NCBI RefSeq assembly: GCF_900120005.1
Contig: NZ_LT635451.1
Coordinates: 296,161 to 360,160 of the forward strand
Length of the DNA stretch: 64,000 nucleotides
Origin: Holdemania sp. Marseille-P2844
GTDB taxonomy: Bacteria > Bacillota_I > Bacilli_A > Erysipelotrichales > Erysipelotrichaceae
Reading direction: 5' to 3'
Made by a program: the position numbers and the translations under genes. The notes below the pieces were generated by a model, which did no database searches, was not told the DNA's origin, and was given only the letters and a program-made list of their open reading frames with translations. Of the stretch, positions 55,623-63,373 are shown in pieces (within the stretch, counting starts at the first letter, position 1; each line of letters begins with the position of its first letter).

Positions 55623-56996
55623 ATGCGTCTTGAACTGTTTGATTTGATCGACGATTCGGTCAAACTGCTGGAACTGAACAACCCGTCCTACCAATATGTC
55701 GAAGGGGCGATCAAAGGCTGCTTCGAGCATCTTCTGGAAGACTATATGGATTATGTCGTCGGCTTCAGTTCGCGGATAAAATCAATCGGGTCGCTGAAGG
55801 AAAAAATGATCCGCAACAAATATTACCTGCAGTTTTCAACCGGCGAGGAGGTTTTGAATTTTCTTCCCGATTTGATCGGACTGACCGTGGAATGCCGCTT
55901 TATCAGCGATGAAAACCGGATTTACCAGGCGATCCGCCATCATTTCAGCTTTGTCGAGGGACAGGAATATGCCCAATGCATGCTTTATCCCGATCTCTGT
56001 CTGAATCTGGCGATGCCCCAGCCCCAGCTGCAGCGCAACGGCTTTACGATTTACCGGATCGACGGCTATTATCTGTTCAACGGCCGCAAGGTGAATTTTG
56101 AGCTGCAGATCAAATCCATGGTGCATTCCTTCTGGAGCGAGATCGAGCATCAGGTCGTTTATAAAAACACCCAGTACGTGATGTTTGACAGCTTCATGAA
56201 AGATATTCTGGCTTCAATCCGCGATAATCTGGACGTCGTCGATCACCAGCTGGAAATCGTCTATACGCAGATTCTCAATCAGAATAAAGACAAGGATATC
56301 GGCATGAGCGAACGCGGATTCAAGATGTTCATGGCGAAATCGATCAGTGATCTGTATGCGATTAAGATGATCGAGTCGATCGGGTTTACGACCGATTTCA
56401 AGAAATGCAGCGCTGTGCTCAGCCAGTACATCTACATTAAAGATTTTGTCCAGTCGGACCAGCCGCAGCAGAAAATGGTCGAATATTTCGAACATTTCAA
56501 CCTGCTGAAAATCAGCGATCTCGATTTCACGGAACCGATCACGCTGGAAAAAGAATTCATTCATTACGATCCGTTCTGCGATGTGCTCGGCCGCTATTGG
56601 CAAAGCATCATCAACATTGATTTTGAGTGGCACGTGTTCTTCGTCATGCTTTTTGCGATCCAGCCGGGCAACAACATTCAGGACTTCACGATGTTTGTCG
56701 AAGTGCTGAAATCGCTGATTGTCAATCGTTTCTGGTACGAGAAGAAATTCACGACGCTGGACAGCGTCAGCGCTCAGACGATCCGCGATGATCTGCTGCG
56801 GTGCGTCGCGGAAGCGATGGTGGAGGTCGGCAAGATCGAGATCATCCACGAAGACCGCCTGCTTCAGATCATGGAGCTGTTCCACGATGAAATCGACGGT
56901 CTGGACGATGCGTTGGGAAGTATGGAGGAATATCAGCTGCAGCGCAAGGATATTCTGGCGCAGCTGAAGCATAAAATCTGCGCTCTGTTTTATTGA
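55623..56996 (+). CDS. RelA/SpoT-domain protein with long C-terminal extension
   Basis: The 457-residue protein has an N-terminal region matching the (p)ppGpp synthetase fold: SSRIKSIGSLKEKMIRNKYY (about residues 49-68), DLIGLTVECRF and FELQIKSMVHSFWSEIEHQVVYKN at about 160-184. The motif normally reading GYRSIH is altered (NGFTIYRIDG), and GIR is GLT, so catalytic ability is uncertain. About 270 further residues are mostly helical and match no domain I know. It follows the methyltransferase gene by 14 bases. It may be an alarmone synthetase, a nucleotide-pyrophosphate-transferring variant, or an inactive sensor. Confidence 0.7.
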   Translation: MRLELFDLIDDSVKLLELNNPSYQYVEGAIKGCFEHLLEDYMDYVVGFSSRIKSIGSLKEKMIRNKYYLQFSTGEEVLNFLPDLIGLTVECRFISDENRIYQAIRHHFSFVEGQEYAQCMLYPDLCLNLAMPQPQLQRNGFTIYRIDGYYLFNGRKVNFELQIKSMVHSFWSEIEHQVVYKNTQYVMFDSFMKDILASIRDNLDVVDHQLEIVYTQILNQNKDKDIGMSERGFKMFMAKSISDLYAIKMIESIGFTTDFKKCSAVLSQYIYIKDFVQSDQPQQKMVEYFEHFNLLKISDLDFTEPITLEKEFIHYDPFCDVLGRYWQSIINIDFEWHVFFVMLFAIQPGNNIQDFTMFVEVLKSLIVNRFWYEKKFTTLDSVSAQTIRDDLLRCVAEAMVEVGKIEIIHEDRLLQIMELFHDEIDGLDDALGSMEEYQLQRKDILAQLKHKICALFY

Positions 56997-57008
56997 CAGT
57001 CAAATCGC

Positions 57009-57037
57009 TCATAACGGACAAGCCTGCCGCATACAGT
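57009..57037 (+). promoter_or_regulatory. SigE-type promoter of the SpoIIIAH-like gene
   Basis: TCATAACG (57009-57016) and CATACAGT (57030-57037) are separated by 13 bases. The SigE consensus is kmATAttt-N13-15-CATACAmT; the -10 matches at seven of eight positions and the -35 keeps the TCATA core. The predicted start site leaves a leader of about 15 bases with GCAGGAGG. Confidence 0.6.
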
Positions 57038-57060
57038 ACAAGTGAGCAGGAGGCCGTGAT

Positions 57061-57534
57061 ATGAATAAACAGGCATTTGCATTTCTCACTTTATTTACAT
57101 TGATTCTGATGCTTTCAATCTACTATGTGACGCTGCCGGCCGATCAGGGACAATTAAATCCCGATCAGCTTTTAACCGGACAGAACGAGGATCAGGATTC
57201 CCTGGCCACGATGCAGCAGCAGCTGCAGGACAAACATAATGCCCAGGCCCAGAACTCTCAGGCAATCGTCGCGTCGCCTTCAGCCAGCACCGAAGAAAAA
57301 CAGGATGCCTTGCAGCAGGCGGGACAGGTGGAACAAAACAGGAAAACCGAAGAAACGATCGTCGCGGCGCTGAGTCAGGCTGGAATGGAGGGATGCGTGG
57401 CGGAACTGCAGGACGAGGTCGTGCGGATCGGCTGTCCGAAAACGCTGGCCGGCGCCGAGAACGCGTCCAAGATCATGAAGATCGCCGCGGATCAGCTGCA
57501 GGATGAACGGGTGCCGGAAGTCACGTTTAAGTAG
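57061..57534 (+). CDS. SpoIIIAH-like sporulation channel protein
   Basis: The 157-residue protein has one N-terminal membrane helix (FAFLTLFTLILMLSIYYVTLP). A Gln-rich linker of about 70 residues follows, then a C-terminal alpha/beta domain (TEETIVAALSQAGMEGCVAELQDEVVRIGCPK, ENASKIMKIAADQL). This is the SpoIIIAH-like layout: a YscJ/ring-building fold facing the intermembrane space, which with SpoIIQ forms the mother cell to forespore channel. It stands alone, away from a spoIIIA operon, and has a SigE-like promoter. Confidence 0.78.
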   Translation: MNKQAFAFLTLFTLILMLSIYYVTLPADQGQLNPDQLLTGQNEDQDSLATMQQQLQDKHNAQAQNSQAIVASPSASTEEKQDALQQAGQVEQNRKTEETIVAALSQAGMEGCVAELQDEVVRIGCPKTLAGAENASKIMKIAADQLQDERVPEVTFK

Positions 57535-57569
57535 ACGGCGCTAAAAATAAAAACCCCGTTTCATTTTCT

Positions 57570-57598
57570 TTGGCAAGTTTGGCTTTCTCTGGTATAAT
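57570..57598 (+). promoter_or_regulatory. SigA promoter of the Asp23/Gls24 gene
   Basis: TTGGCA (57570-57575) and a consensus TATAAT (57593-57598) are 17 bases apart, 22 bases before the start codon. Confidence 0.8.
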
Positions 57599-57620
57599 AG
57601 GAACAAAGAAGGTGAATAAA

Positions 57621-57950
57621 TTGGCTCAGGAATATATTCAGATTAAAGAAAAAGACGAAGGCACAGGCCTGATTGCCTTATCAAAAGGTGTATTTGAAAC
57701 GATTGCCCAGATCTCGATCGACGACGTCGATCAGGCGTATGCGATCGAACCGACAACGCTGAAGAAACCGATTCAATGCAAAATCGCGAACAACCGTTTA
57801 AACGTCATGGCGGAAATCAAAGTAAAATTTGGAGCCAACGTGAATGCGGTCTGCGAAACACTGCAGGATCGGATCTATCAGAATATTCTGCAGATGACCA
57901 GCCTGAAATGCAATCTGGTTGACGTCAAGGTCGTTGGATTTCTCTTTTAA
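57621..57950 (+). CDS. Asp23/Gls24-family envelope stress protein
   Basis: I start it at TTG 57621 (AAGGTGAA upstream), giving 109 residues. It has GLIALSKGVFETIAQISIDDV, NNRLNVMAEIKVKFGANVNAVCETLQDRI and VVGFLF-like ending (VDVKVVGFLF), which is the DUF322 alkaline-shock protein pattern. Members associate with the cell membrane and respond to envelope stress. A terminator follows at once. Confidence 0.85.
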   Translation: MAQEYIQIKEKDEGTGLIALSKGVFETIAQISIDDVDQAYAIEPTTLKKPIQCKIANNRLNVMAEIKVKFGANVNAVCETLQDRIYQNILQMTSLKCNLVDVKVVGFLF

Positions 57951-57957
57951 CAAACAG

Positions 57958-57978
57958 CCGGATTTCTTCCGGTTTTTT
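57958..57978 (+). terminator. Terminator of the Asp23/Gls24 gene
   Basis: CCGGA-TTTCT-TCCGG is a 5-bp GC stem followed by TTTTTTCTTTTTT, directly before the ribosome site of the PPC-domain gene. Confidence 0.6.
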
Positions 57979-58001
57979 CTTTTTTACAGGAGGTATTGAA
58001 G

Positions 58002-58406
58002 ATGAATACAGAATGTTTCAGAGTGCTGCCGGGACAGGATCTGGCAAAGACGATTGAACGCTATTGCGCTGAGCGTCAGATTACCGCCGCGGCGGTTGTG
58101 GCCTGTGCCGGATGCCTGCGCGTCGTCCGGTTTCGGATGGCGGACGGCGTTACGATCTATGAAAAACAAGTCGATGCGGAGATCGTTTCGCTCAGCGGCA
58201 CGATCAGCGAACAGGGAATGCATGTGCATATCAGCGTCTGCGACCAAAAGCTGCATACCTTCGGCGGCCATTTAACCTCCGGCTGCATCGTCAATACGAC
58301 GGCCGAGGTCGTCCTGCTTCATCTGGATCAATGGCGGCTGACGCGCACGCCGGATCCGGCGACCGGTTATGACGAGCTGAACGCAGAAAGGATCGGTGAA
58401 GCGTAA
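58002..58406 (+). CDS. PPC (DUF296) domain protein
   Basis: From ATG 58002 behind AGGAGGT the product is 134 residues. The pattern HVHISVCDQKLHTFGGHLTSGCIVNTTAEVVLL carries the conserved His residues and GGHLxxGC of the PPC domain. The domain in plants is part of AT-hook proteins; the bacterial single-domain forms are trimers of uncertain role, sometimes proposed as DNA-binding. The patatin gene overlaps its last base. Confidence 0.85.
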   Translation: MNTECFRVLPGQDLAKTIERYCAERQITAAAVVACAGCLRVVRFRMADGVTIYEKQVDAEIVSLSGTISEQGMHVHISVCDQKLHTFGGHLTSGCIVNTTAEVVLLHLDQWRLTRTPDPATGYDELNAERIGEA

Positions 58407-59260
58407 TGGGAGAAACGAAAATCGGTCTGGTACTGGAAGGCGGCGGGATGCGCGGCGTGTATACCGCAGGTGTGCTGGACGCTTTTTTAGATGCCGGCCT
58501 GGAATTTGACGGGACGCTGGGCGTTTCCGCCGGCAGCTGCCATGCGGCCAGTTTTTTATCGAAACAGCGCGGCCGGGCTTACCGCGTCAACGTCAGCTAC
58601 CTTAATGACTGGCGCTATTGCAGCGCACGTTCATGGCTGACCACCGGTGATTTCTTCGGCGCGAAAATGCTTTACGATACGATTCCCAATCAGCTGGATT
58701 TGTATGATCATACCGCATTTGAACAACGCCGCGGCTGGTTTCGCGCCGTGGTCACCAATCTGGCGAGCGGTGAAGCGGAATATCCGGTAATCGAAGATCT
58801 GCATCGCGATATCATCTGGCTGCAGGCGTCCAGTTCGCTGCCGTTGTTGTCGCGCACAGTCAAAATTGAGGGACAGGAATATCTGGACGGCGGGATCAGC
58901 GATTCAATTCCAGTTAAGGAAGCGATGCGCCTGGGCTGTGAAAAGAACGTTATCGTCTTGACCCAATGCGCCCAATACCGGAAAAAACCGAATGAGCTGA
59001 TGCCATTGATCCGCGCGAAATACCGCCGCTATCCCAAGCTGATCGAACTGATGGCGACCCGTCATTTGCGCTATAACGAAACATTGGAAGAAATTGAAGC
59101 GCTGAAGCAGCAGGGCAAAGTCTTTGTGATTCAGCCGCAAAAACCGGTCACGATCGGCCGGCTGGAAAAGAACCGTAGTGAGCTGCATGCCTTATACCGC
59201 GCCGGTGTGGAAGACGGCGCCGCGCAGGCGGAAGCGCTGCGGGAATTCATGGGACGCTGA
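58406..59260 (+). CDS. Patatin-like phospholipase
   Basis: The 284-residue protein has the oxyanion loop EGGGMRGVYTAGVL, the nucleophile motif GVSAGS (Ser41) and the catalytic Asp161 in the DGG motif (YLDGGISDSIPVKEA). It belongs to the RssA/YjjU-type bacterial patatins with acyl-hydrolase activity. There is no signal peptide, so it should act on cytoplasmic or inner-leaflet lipids. It overlaps the PPC gene, with which it is probably co-transcribed. Confidence 0.9.
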   Translation: MGETKIGLVLEGGGMRGVYTAGVLDAFLDAGLEFDGTLGVSAGSCHAASFLSKQRGRAYRVNVSYLNDWRYCSARSWLTTGDFFGAKMLYDTIPNQLDLYDHTAFEQRRGWFRAVVTNLASGEAEYPVIEDLHRDIIWLQASSSLPLLSRTVKIEGQEYLDGGISDSIPVKEAMRLGCEKNVIVLTQCAQYRKKPNELMPLIRAKYRRYPKLIELMATRHLRYNETLEEIEALKQQGKVFVIQPQKPVTIGRLEKNRSELHALYRAGVEDGAAQAEALREFMGR

Positions 59261-59378
59261 AATCAGGACGAAGAGAACGTCCAGTCCGGTATGGATCCGG
59301 CTTGTTCAGCAGGGAAACGCCGCCGGGCTGACCGTTTGCATGTCCAAAGCAAATTCGGATAAGTTTTGGAAAAAACCT

Positions 59379-59407
59379 TTGACAAGCCGCAGGTTCCATG
59401 GTAAAGT
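59379..59407 (+). promoter_or_regulatory. SigA promoter of infC-rpmI-rplT
   Basis: TTGACA (59379-59384) and TAAAGT (59402-59407) are 17 bases apart. It lies about 155 bases before the infC start codon. Confidence 0.8.
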
Positions 59408-59413
59408 AAACAA

Positions 59414-59548
59414 GCAAAGAAAAAGTATGTAGAAAGTAGAAGTGCCCCTTCTCACCTGATGTCCTTCAGACTTGGGTTGACGCTGCAAACACAAAGAGAA
59501 CTGTGTAAGTAGAAGCGGGTATTCTAGGAGTACCTGCTTTTTTGTAGT
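59414..59548 (+). ncRNA. infC leader (L20-leader-type attenuator)
   Basis: The untranslated leader contains AGAAG-TGCCCC-TTCT, CTTGGGTTGAC and, near its end, the terminator GAAGCGGGTA/TACCTGCTTT with six Ts (59512-59543). In Firmicutes L20 binds this leader and causes premature termination of infC-rpmI-rplT. I infer the same role from position, size and the terminator. Confidence 0.6.
59512..59543 (+). terminator. Regulatory terminator in the infC leader
   Basis: GAAGCGGGTA pairs with TACCTGCTTT over ten bases (two G-U pairs), loop TTCTAGGAG, followed by Ts. It stands six bases before GTATGGAGGTG of infC. Confidence 0.7.
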
Positions 59549-59563
59549 ATGGAGGTGTCGTTT

Positions 59564-60091
59564 ATTAGCAAGAAAGTCATGACCAACGATGATCTGGTCA
59601 ATGAAAACATTCGTTTCAAAGAAGTCTTAGTCATTGGCCCTAAAGGAGAGCAGCTAGGCGTGATGATGCGCCGGGAGGCCCTGGAAAAAGCCTACGATTA
59701 TGAACTTGATCTGCTGTGTGTCGCTCCAAATGGAAATCCGCCGGTCTGCAAGATTGTCGATTACGGACGGTATCGTTTTGAGGCGCAGAAAAAGGCGAAA
59801 GAAGCCAAGCGGAATCAGCATGTCACAGAGGTTAAACCCATGCGCTTATCCCCGGTTATTGATACGCATGATTTTGAAACCAAACTTCGTCAGGCCCGCA
59901 ACTGGGTTGAAGATGGAATGAAGGTTAAGATCGATATGCGCTTTCGAGGCCGTTTGATCACGCGCCTGGAGGTCGGTAAAAAGGTTATGAATAGCTTCGT
60001 CGAACAGATGTCGGATATTGCATCCGTTGAAAAGGCTCCGGCCCTGGAAGGCAATACGATGTCTGTGGTTCTGACACCGAAGAAGAAATAA
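59564..60091 (+). CDS. infC: Translation initiation factor IF-3 with an AUU start codon
   Basis: The ribosome site GGAGGTG (59551-59557) is followed 6 bases later by ATT 59564, and ISKKVMTNDDLVNENIRFKEV fits the IF-3 N-terminus at this point. The ATG at 59549 overlaps the ribosome site itself and cannot be served by it. So the start is the rare AUU known in other infC genes, through which IF-3 inhibits its own initiation. The product is about 175 residues, with the N-domain, linker (AQKKAKEAKRNQHVTEVKPMRLS) and C-domain intact. rpmI and rplT follow. Confidence 0.93.
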   Translation: MSKKVMTNDDLVNENIRFKEVLVIGPKGEQLGVMMRREALEKAYDYELDLLCVAPNGNPPVCKIVDYGRYRFEAQKKAKEAKRNQHVTEVKPMRLSPVIDTHDFETKLRQARNWVEDGMKVKIDMRFRGRLITRLEVGKKVMNSFVEQMSDIASVEKAPALEGNTMSVVLTPKKK

Positions 60092-60113
60092 AAAAGTATA
60101 GGAGGACTTGATT

Positions 60114-60308
60114 ATGCCAAAGATGAAAACAAAAAAGGCGCTGGCAAAGCGTGTTAAAAGAACAGGCAGCGGAAAACTGAAGAGAAGCCATGCTTATATC
60201 TCTCACTTTGCAGCGAACAAAACTCATAAACAGAAGGTACAGCTGAGAAAGTCGGCACTGGTTGACAAGACCGACATGAAGCGGATCAAGTACCTGATTC
60301 AGGACTAA
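60114..60308 (+). CDS. rpmI: 50S ribosomal protein L35
   Basis: The 64-residue very basic protein ([23 protein letters not shown], then [12 protein letters not shown]) has normal L35 length. AGGAGGAC precedes the ATG. Confidence 0.97.
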   Translation: MPKMKTKKALAKRVKRTGSGKLKRSHAYISHFAANKTHKQKVQLRKSALVDKTDMKRIKYLIQD

Positions 60309-60328
60309 TTAGAGGAGGACGTTAGAAC

Positions 60329-60688
60329 ATGCCAAGAGTAAAAGGCGGAACTGTAACCCGCGCAAGAAGAAAAAGAACATTAAAGTTAGCGAAGGGCTAT
60401 TTCGGCTCGAAGCACCTGCTGTATCGTACAGCTCATGAACAGGTCATGCGTTCTCTGCGTTACTCCTATATCGGACGTAAGCAGCTGAAGCGCGATATGC
60501 GCAAACTGTGGATCGCACGAATCAACGCAGCAGCGAGAATGAACGATATGAGCTATTCTCAGCTGATGCACGGCTTAAAGCTGGCCGGCGTTACGATCAA
60601 CCGCAAGATGTTGTCGGAAATCGCGATTCACGATGAGAAGGGCTTCAAGGCAATCATCGAAACCGCAAAGACGGCATTAGCGAAATAA
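60329..60688 (+). CDS. rplT: 50S ribosomal protein L20
   Basis: The 119-residue protein has [26 protein letters not shown] and the C-terminal [27 protein letters not shown], as in all L20 proteins. L20 assembles early in the 50S and in Firmicutes represses this operon by binding its leader (59414-59548). A strong terminator follows. Confidence 0.98.
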   Translation: MPRVKGGTVTRARRKRTLKLAKGYFGSKHLLYRTAHEQVMRSLRYSYIGRKQLKRDMRKLWIARINAAARMNDMSYSQLMHGLKLAGVTINRKMLSEIAIHDEKGFKAIIETAKTALAK

Positions 60689-60711
60689 GTCAGAACCCCG
60701 ATGAAAAAAAA

Positions 60712-60737
60712 AACGGTGCAAATTGCACCGTTTTTTG
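60712..60737 (+). terminator. Terminator of infC-rpmI-rplT
   Basis: AACGGTGCAA and TTGCACCGTT form a perfect 10-bp inverted repeat with an A between, preceded by As and followed by six Ts. It can act in both directions. Confidence 0.9.
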
Positions 60738-60766
60738 TTGAATTTGCCGCAGGAATAAGCTATAAT
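60738..60766 (+). promoter_or_regulatory. Promoter of the tRNA-Glu gene
   Basis: TTGAAT (60738-60743) and TATAAT (60761-60766) are 17 bases apart, 11 bases before the tRNA 5' end. Confidence 0.75.
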
Positions 60767-60777
60767 AATTAAGCACT

Positions 60778-60853
60778 GGCTCGTTGGTGAAACGGTTAAC
60801 ACAGCGCCCTCTCAAGGCGTCATTCACGGGTTCAAATCCCGTACGAGTCACCA
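60778..60853 (+). tRNA. tRNA-Glu (anticodon CTC)
   Basis: The acceptor stem GGCTCGT pairs with ACGAGTC (one G-U), with discriminator A and an encoded CCA end. The anticodon stem is GCGCC/GGCGT with loop CTCTCAA, giving anticodon CTC for GAG codons. The T arm is CGGGTTCAAATCCCG. It is a single tRNA gene with its own promoter and terminator. Confidence 0.95.
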
Positions 60854-60863
60854 TAGATAAAAT

Positions 60864-60889
60864 AAGACCCTTATCCAAGGGTCTTTTTG
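60864..60889 (+). terminator. Terminator of tRNA-Glu
   Basis: AAGACCCTT-ATCC-AAGGGTCTT is a perfect 9-bp stem followed by TTTG. Confidence 0.85.
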
Positions 60890-60908
60890 TTGGTTCAGTG
60901 CAGAAAAC

Positions 60909-61133
60909 TCAAAGCGAAGTTTCGCAATCAGAATCGGCTGGCCGGATACAGACAATTTTTTCAATCGGGACCTCCAGAATCGAACACAAGATATCGACGG
61001 TGACTAAGGTCAGCGGCTTATTTTTGCGCATGCGATGAATCGTACCGCGGCTGATATTATGATGGTAGATCAAATCGTACTGGGTTACGCCGGTTTCCTT
61101 TAAGGTTTTCCAAAATGGACTGTAATCGATCAT
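60909..61133 (-). CDS. Small XRE-family HTH regulator
   Basis: The 74-residue protein is essentially one Cro/CI-type helix-turn-helix: FWKTLKETGVTQYDLIYHHNISRGTIHRMRKNKPLTLVTVDILCSILEVPIEKIV. This is the YozG-like group of stand-alone XRE proteins. Target genes are unknown. The start follows AATGAGGTGAATTT on the minus strand. Confidence 0.85.
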   Translation of the reverse strand: MIDYSPFWKTLKETGVTQYDLIYHHNISRGTIHRMRKNKPLTLVTVDILCSILEVPIEKIVCIRPADSDCETSL

Positions 61134-61468
61134 AAATTCACCTCATTTCATTACCATTCTAAGCGGTGAACGAAAAGGTTAATATTGCCAACAATTCAGG
61201 AATATAGCCGGTTAAGTGAAGGAAAAGCGGTTTTCGTGGTATTCTATCCCTGTTTTCCGGCTTTATTCCTCAGGGATTAGGATCTGCAGTAAATCTTGAA
61301 AAATGTAAAAAAAAGCTGGAAATGTCAGGAAATTACCGGAAATTAACCGCCCTTTAAATCCGTATTCGAACAATTGGGAGAAAATTTGGGAAGCAATTTG
61401 AAAGATTTCAGGCACAGCGTTGGATTGTTCGGCTTAGAAATGATATAATACATAACGTCAGAAAAGAA
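61134..61468. other. Intergenic region of 335 bases between divergent genes
   Basis: No gene is visible. It contains a 7-bp inverted repeat ATCCCTG/CAGGGAT at 61246-61277 with an 18-base loop and the promoter of the Mrp-type gene at its right end. No riboswitch was recognised. Confidence 0.5.
61420..61449 (+). promoter_or_regulatory. SigA-type promoter of the Mrp-type gene
   Basis: TTGGAT (61420-61425) and a consensus TATAAT (61444-61449) are 18 bases apart. Confidence 0.6.
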
Positions 61469-61483
61469 TTGAGGTATTACGAT

Positions 61484-62329
61484 ATGAGCGAAACATGCAA
61501 TCACGACTGCGGCAGCTGCAGCGCTAACTGCGCCAGCCGGCAGGAACCGCAGAGCTTTTTGGAAAAACCGAATCCGAACAGCCGGATCCGCAAGATCATC
61601 GGCGTCGTCAGCGGCAAAGGCGGCGTCGGCAAATCATTAGTCACTTCGTTGTTAGCGACGACGATGCAGCGGCGCGGACATCAAAGCGCCGTCATGGACG
61701 CCGATATCACCGGACCGTCGATTCCGAAGGTGTTCGGGATCCATGGCATGGCGTATGGGAACGACGACGGCATTCTGCCAGCCGTCAGCTCGACCGGCAT
61801 TCAGATCATGTCCGTCAATCTGATGCTGGACAATGAGGAAACACCGGTGATCTGGCGCGGCCCGATTTTAGCCGGCATGGTCAAGCAGTTTTATGGCGAA
61901 GTCATCTGGTCGGACGTCGACTTCATGTTCGTCGATATGCCGCCGGGAACCGGCGACGTCCCGCTGACCGTATTCCAGTCGCTGCCGTTGGACGGCATCG
62001 TCGTCGTCACCTCGCCGCAGGAGCTGGTTTCCATGATTGTCGCCAAAGCCGTCAACATGGCGAATATGATGAACATTCCGGTATTGGGCGTCGTGGAAAA
62101 TATGAGCTATTTGGAATGCCCGGACTGCGGCAAGAAAATCGAAGTCTTTGGTCACAGCAAGCTCGATGAAGTCGCGGCTGAAAAGGGTCTTGATATTCTG
62201 GCGCGGCTGCCGATCAATCCGCAGTTTGCCAGTCTGTGCGACGCCGGCCGGATCGAAGATTTTGAAGGCGATTGGATGACGAAAGCCGCCGAAAAACTGG
62301 AAGGATTGTTGGAAAAATGGAACAGGTAG
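61484..62329 (+). CDS. Mrp/NBP35-type P-loop ATPase, iron-sulfur carrier
   Basis: From ATG 61484 the product is 281 residues. The N-terminus has a cysteine cluster (CNHDCGSCSANC, Cys5/9/12/16) of the NBP35 kind. The deviant Walker A SGKGGVGKS is at 43-51, followed by DADITGPSIPKVFG and DMPPGTGDVPLT. A C-terminal CPDCGK pair bridges subunits. Mrp proteins dimerise, bind a 4Fe-4S cluster and hand it to target proteins. The next gene, NifX-like, starts inside its end. Confidence 0.92.
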   Translation: MSETCNHDCGSCSANCASRQEPQSFLEKPNPNSRIRKIIGVVSGKGGVGKSLVTSLLATTMQRRGHQSAVMDADITGPSIPKVFGIHGMAYGNDDGILPAVSSTGIQIMSVNLMLDNEETPVIWRGPILAGMVKQFYGEVIWSDVDFMFVDMPPGTGDVPLTVFQSLPLDGIVVVTSPQELVSMIVAKAVNMANMMNIPVLGVVENMSYLECPDCGKKIEVFGHSKLDEVAAEKGLDILARLPINPQFASLCDAGRIEDFEGDWMTKAAEKLEGLLEKWNR

Positions 62330-62703
62330 CAGCGATTCCTTATGAAAACGGACAGGTTTTCGGACATTACGGCAAGACGCGGCAATTTCTGATCGCGACG
62401 ATTGAAGCAGGAAAAATCGTAACCAGCGCGATTGTGCCGACCCAGGGCAAAGGCCATGGCGAACTGGCGGGCTTTTTAAAGGAACACGGCGTCACAGCGT
62501 GTCTGTGCGGCGGCATGGGCGAGGGTGCTTACCAAACGTTGAGGGCGCAGGGCATTGCGGTTATCCGCGGCGTCAGCGGCAGCGCGGAAGCGGTGCTGGC
62601 AAGCTACGCGCAGGGCCGGATTGCGGATGATCCTGAAGCAGTCTGCACGCATCATCATGATCATGACGAAAGTCATAGCTGCAGCTGCGGAAAACATTCG
62701 TAA
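62317..62703 (+). CDS. NifX/NifB-type dinitrogenase-cofactor-family protein with His-rich tail
   Basis: From ATG 62317 the product is 128 residues. It has an RNase-H-like NifX/NifB-C domain (MEQVAAIPYENGQVFGHYGKTRQFLI, LKEHGVTACLCGGMGEGAYQTL). It ends in a metal-binding tail with HHHDHDESHSCSCGKH. The family handles iron-sulfur or iron-molybdenum cluster intermediates; most members lie outside nitrogen fixation. A 13-base overlap with the Mrp-type gene suggests joint action in cluster delivery. Confidence 0.85.
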   Translation: MEQVAAIPYENGQVFGHYGKTRQFLIATIEAGKIVTSAIVPTQGKGHGELAGFLKEHGVTACLCGGMGEGAYQTLRAQGIAVIRGVSGSAEAVLASYAQGRIADDPEAVCTHHHDHDESHSCSCGKHS

Positions 62704-62721
62704 GAATTTGAATCCTGTCAT

Positions 62722-62749
62722 AAAGGCTTAAGAAATTGAGCCTTTTTTT
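62722..62749 (+). terminator. Terminator of the Mrp-NifX pair
   Basis: AAAGGCT (62722-62728) and AGCCTTT (62739-62745) form a 7-bp stem followed by Ts. Confidence 0.75.
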
Positions 62750-62797
62750 CATTTCCCAGCTCGGCTATAATGAAAGAAACAAAGGTAGGAGATTGCG

Positions 62798-63373
62798 ATG
62801 AACATCAAGAAAATGATCGGAGAGAAAGTCATTTTATCCCCGTTGGACAGTCGGGAAGCGGAGCGGCTTGTTCATTGGGTCAATGATTTGGAGGTAACGC
62901 TGGGCACGACGCTGGCCGCTACCAGCATGACCTTGGATAAGGAAACTGAAATGTTAAAGCAGATGGAGCAGGGCGGCCGGGATTTTTATATCGTGGCCCG
63001 CGACAGCAGGCAGCCGATCGGCACCTGCGGCATTACGAACTGGGATCCAATCAATCAGTGGGCCAGCGTCGGGATTATGATCGGCGAGCGGAACTATCAC
63101 AATCAGGGCTGCGGCAGCGAAGCGCTGGCGTTGTTATGCGATTACTGCTTTAATCTTTTAAACTGCCACAGCGTTCATCTGGAGGTCTATTCGTATAATC
63201 TGCCGGCCATCGCCTGTTACAAAAAGGTGGGCTTTCAAGAATGCGGACGCTATCATCAGGCGAAGAAGATCGGCGGACAGTGGTATGATTGCATCCAGAT
63301 GGAACTGTTTGCGGAACAGTTTGATTCCTGCTGGGTAAAACCTGCCGTAAAGCGCAGGCAGGGAAACGCATGA
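62798..63373 (+). CDS. GNAT-family acetyltransferase (RimL-like)
   Basis: The 191-residue protein has the Acetyltransf_3 pattern: LSPLDSREAERLVHWVNDLEV, GTCGITNWDPINQWASVGIMIGERNYHNQGCGSEALALL (motif A) and HLEVYSYNLPAIACYKKVGFQECGR. It could acetylate a ribosomal N-terminus, a polyamine or an antibiotic; nothing in the sequence decides. A TATAAT lies at 62766-62771. The ABC gene overlaps its stop (ATGA). Confidence 0.85.
   Translation: MNIKKMIGEKVILSPLDSREAERLVHWVNDLEVTLGTTLAATSMTLDKETEMLKQMEQGGRDFYIVARDSRQPIGTCGITNWDPINQWASVGIMIGERNYHNQGCGSEALALLCDYCFNLLNCHSVHLEVYSYNLPAIACYKKVGFQECGRYHQAKKIGGQWYDCIQMELFAEQFDSCWVKPAVKRRQGNA

Noticed and set aside
61246..61277. Inverted repeat ATCCCTG/CAGGGAT as a possible riboswitch or terminator
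   Set aside because: Only seven base pairs with an 18-base loop, no T run and no known riboswitch core nearby.
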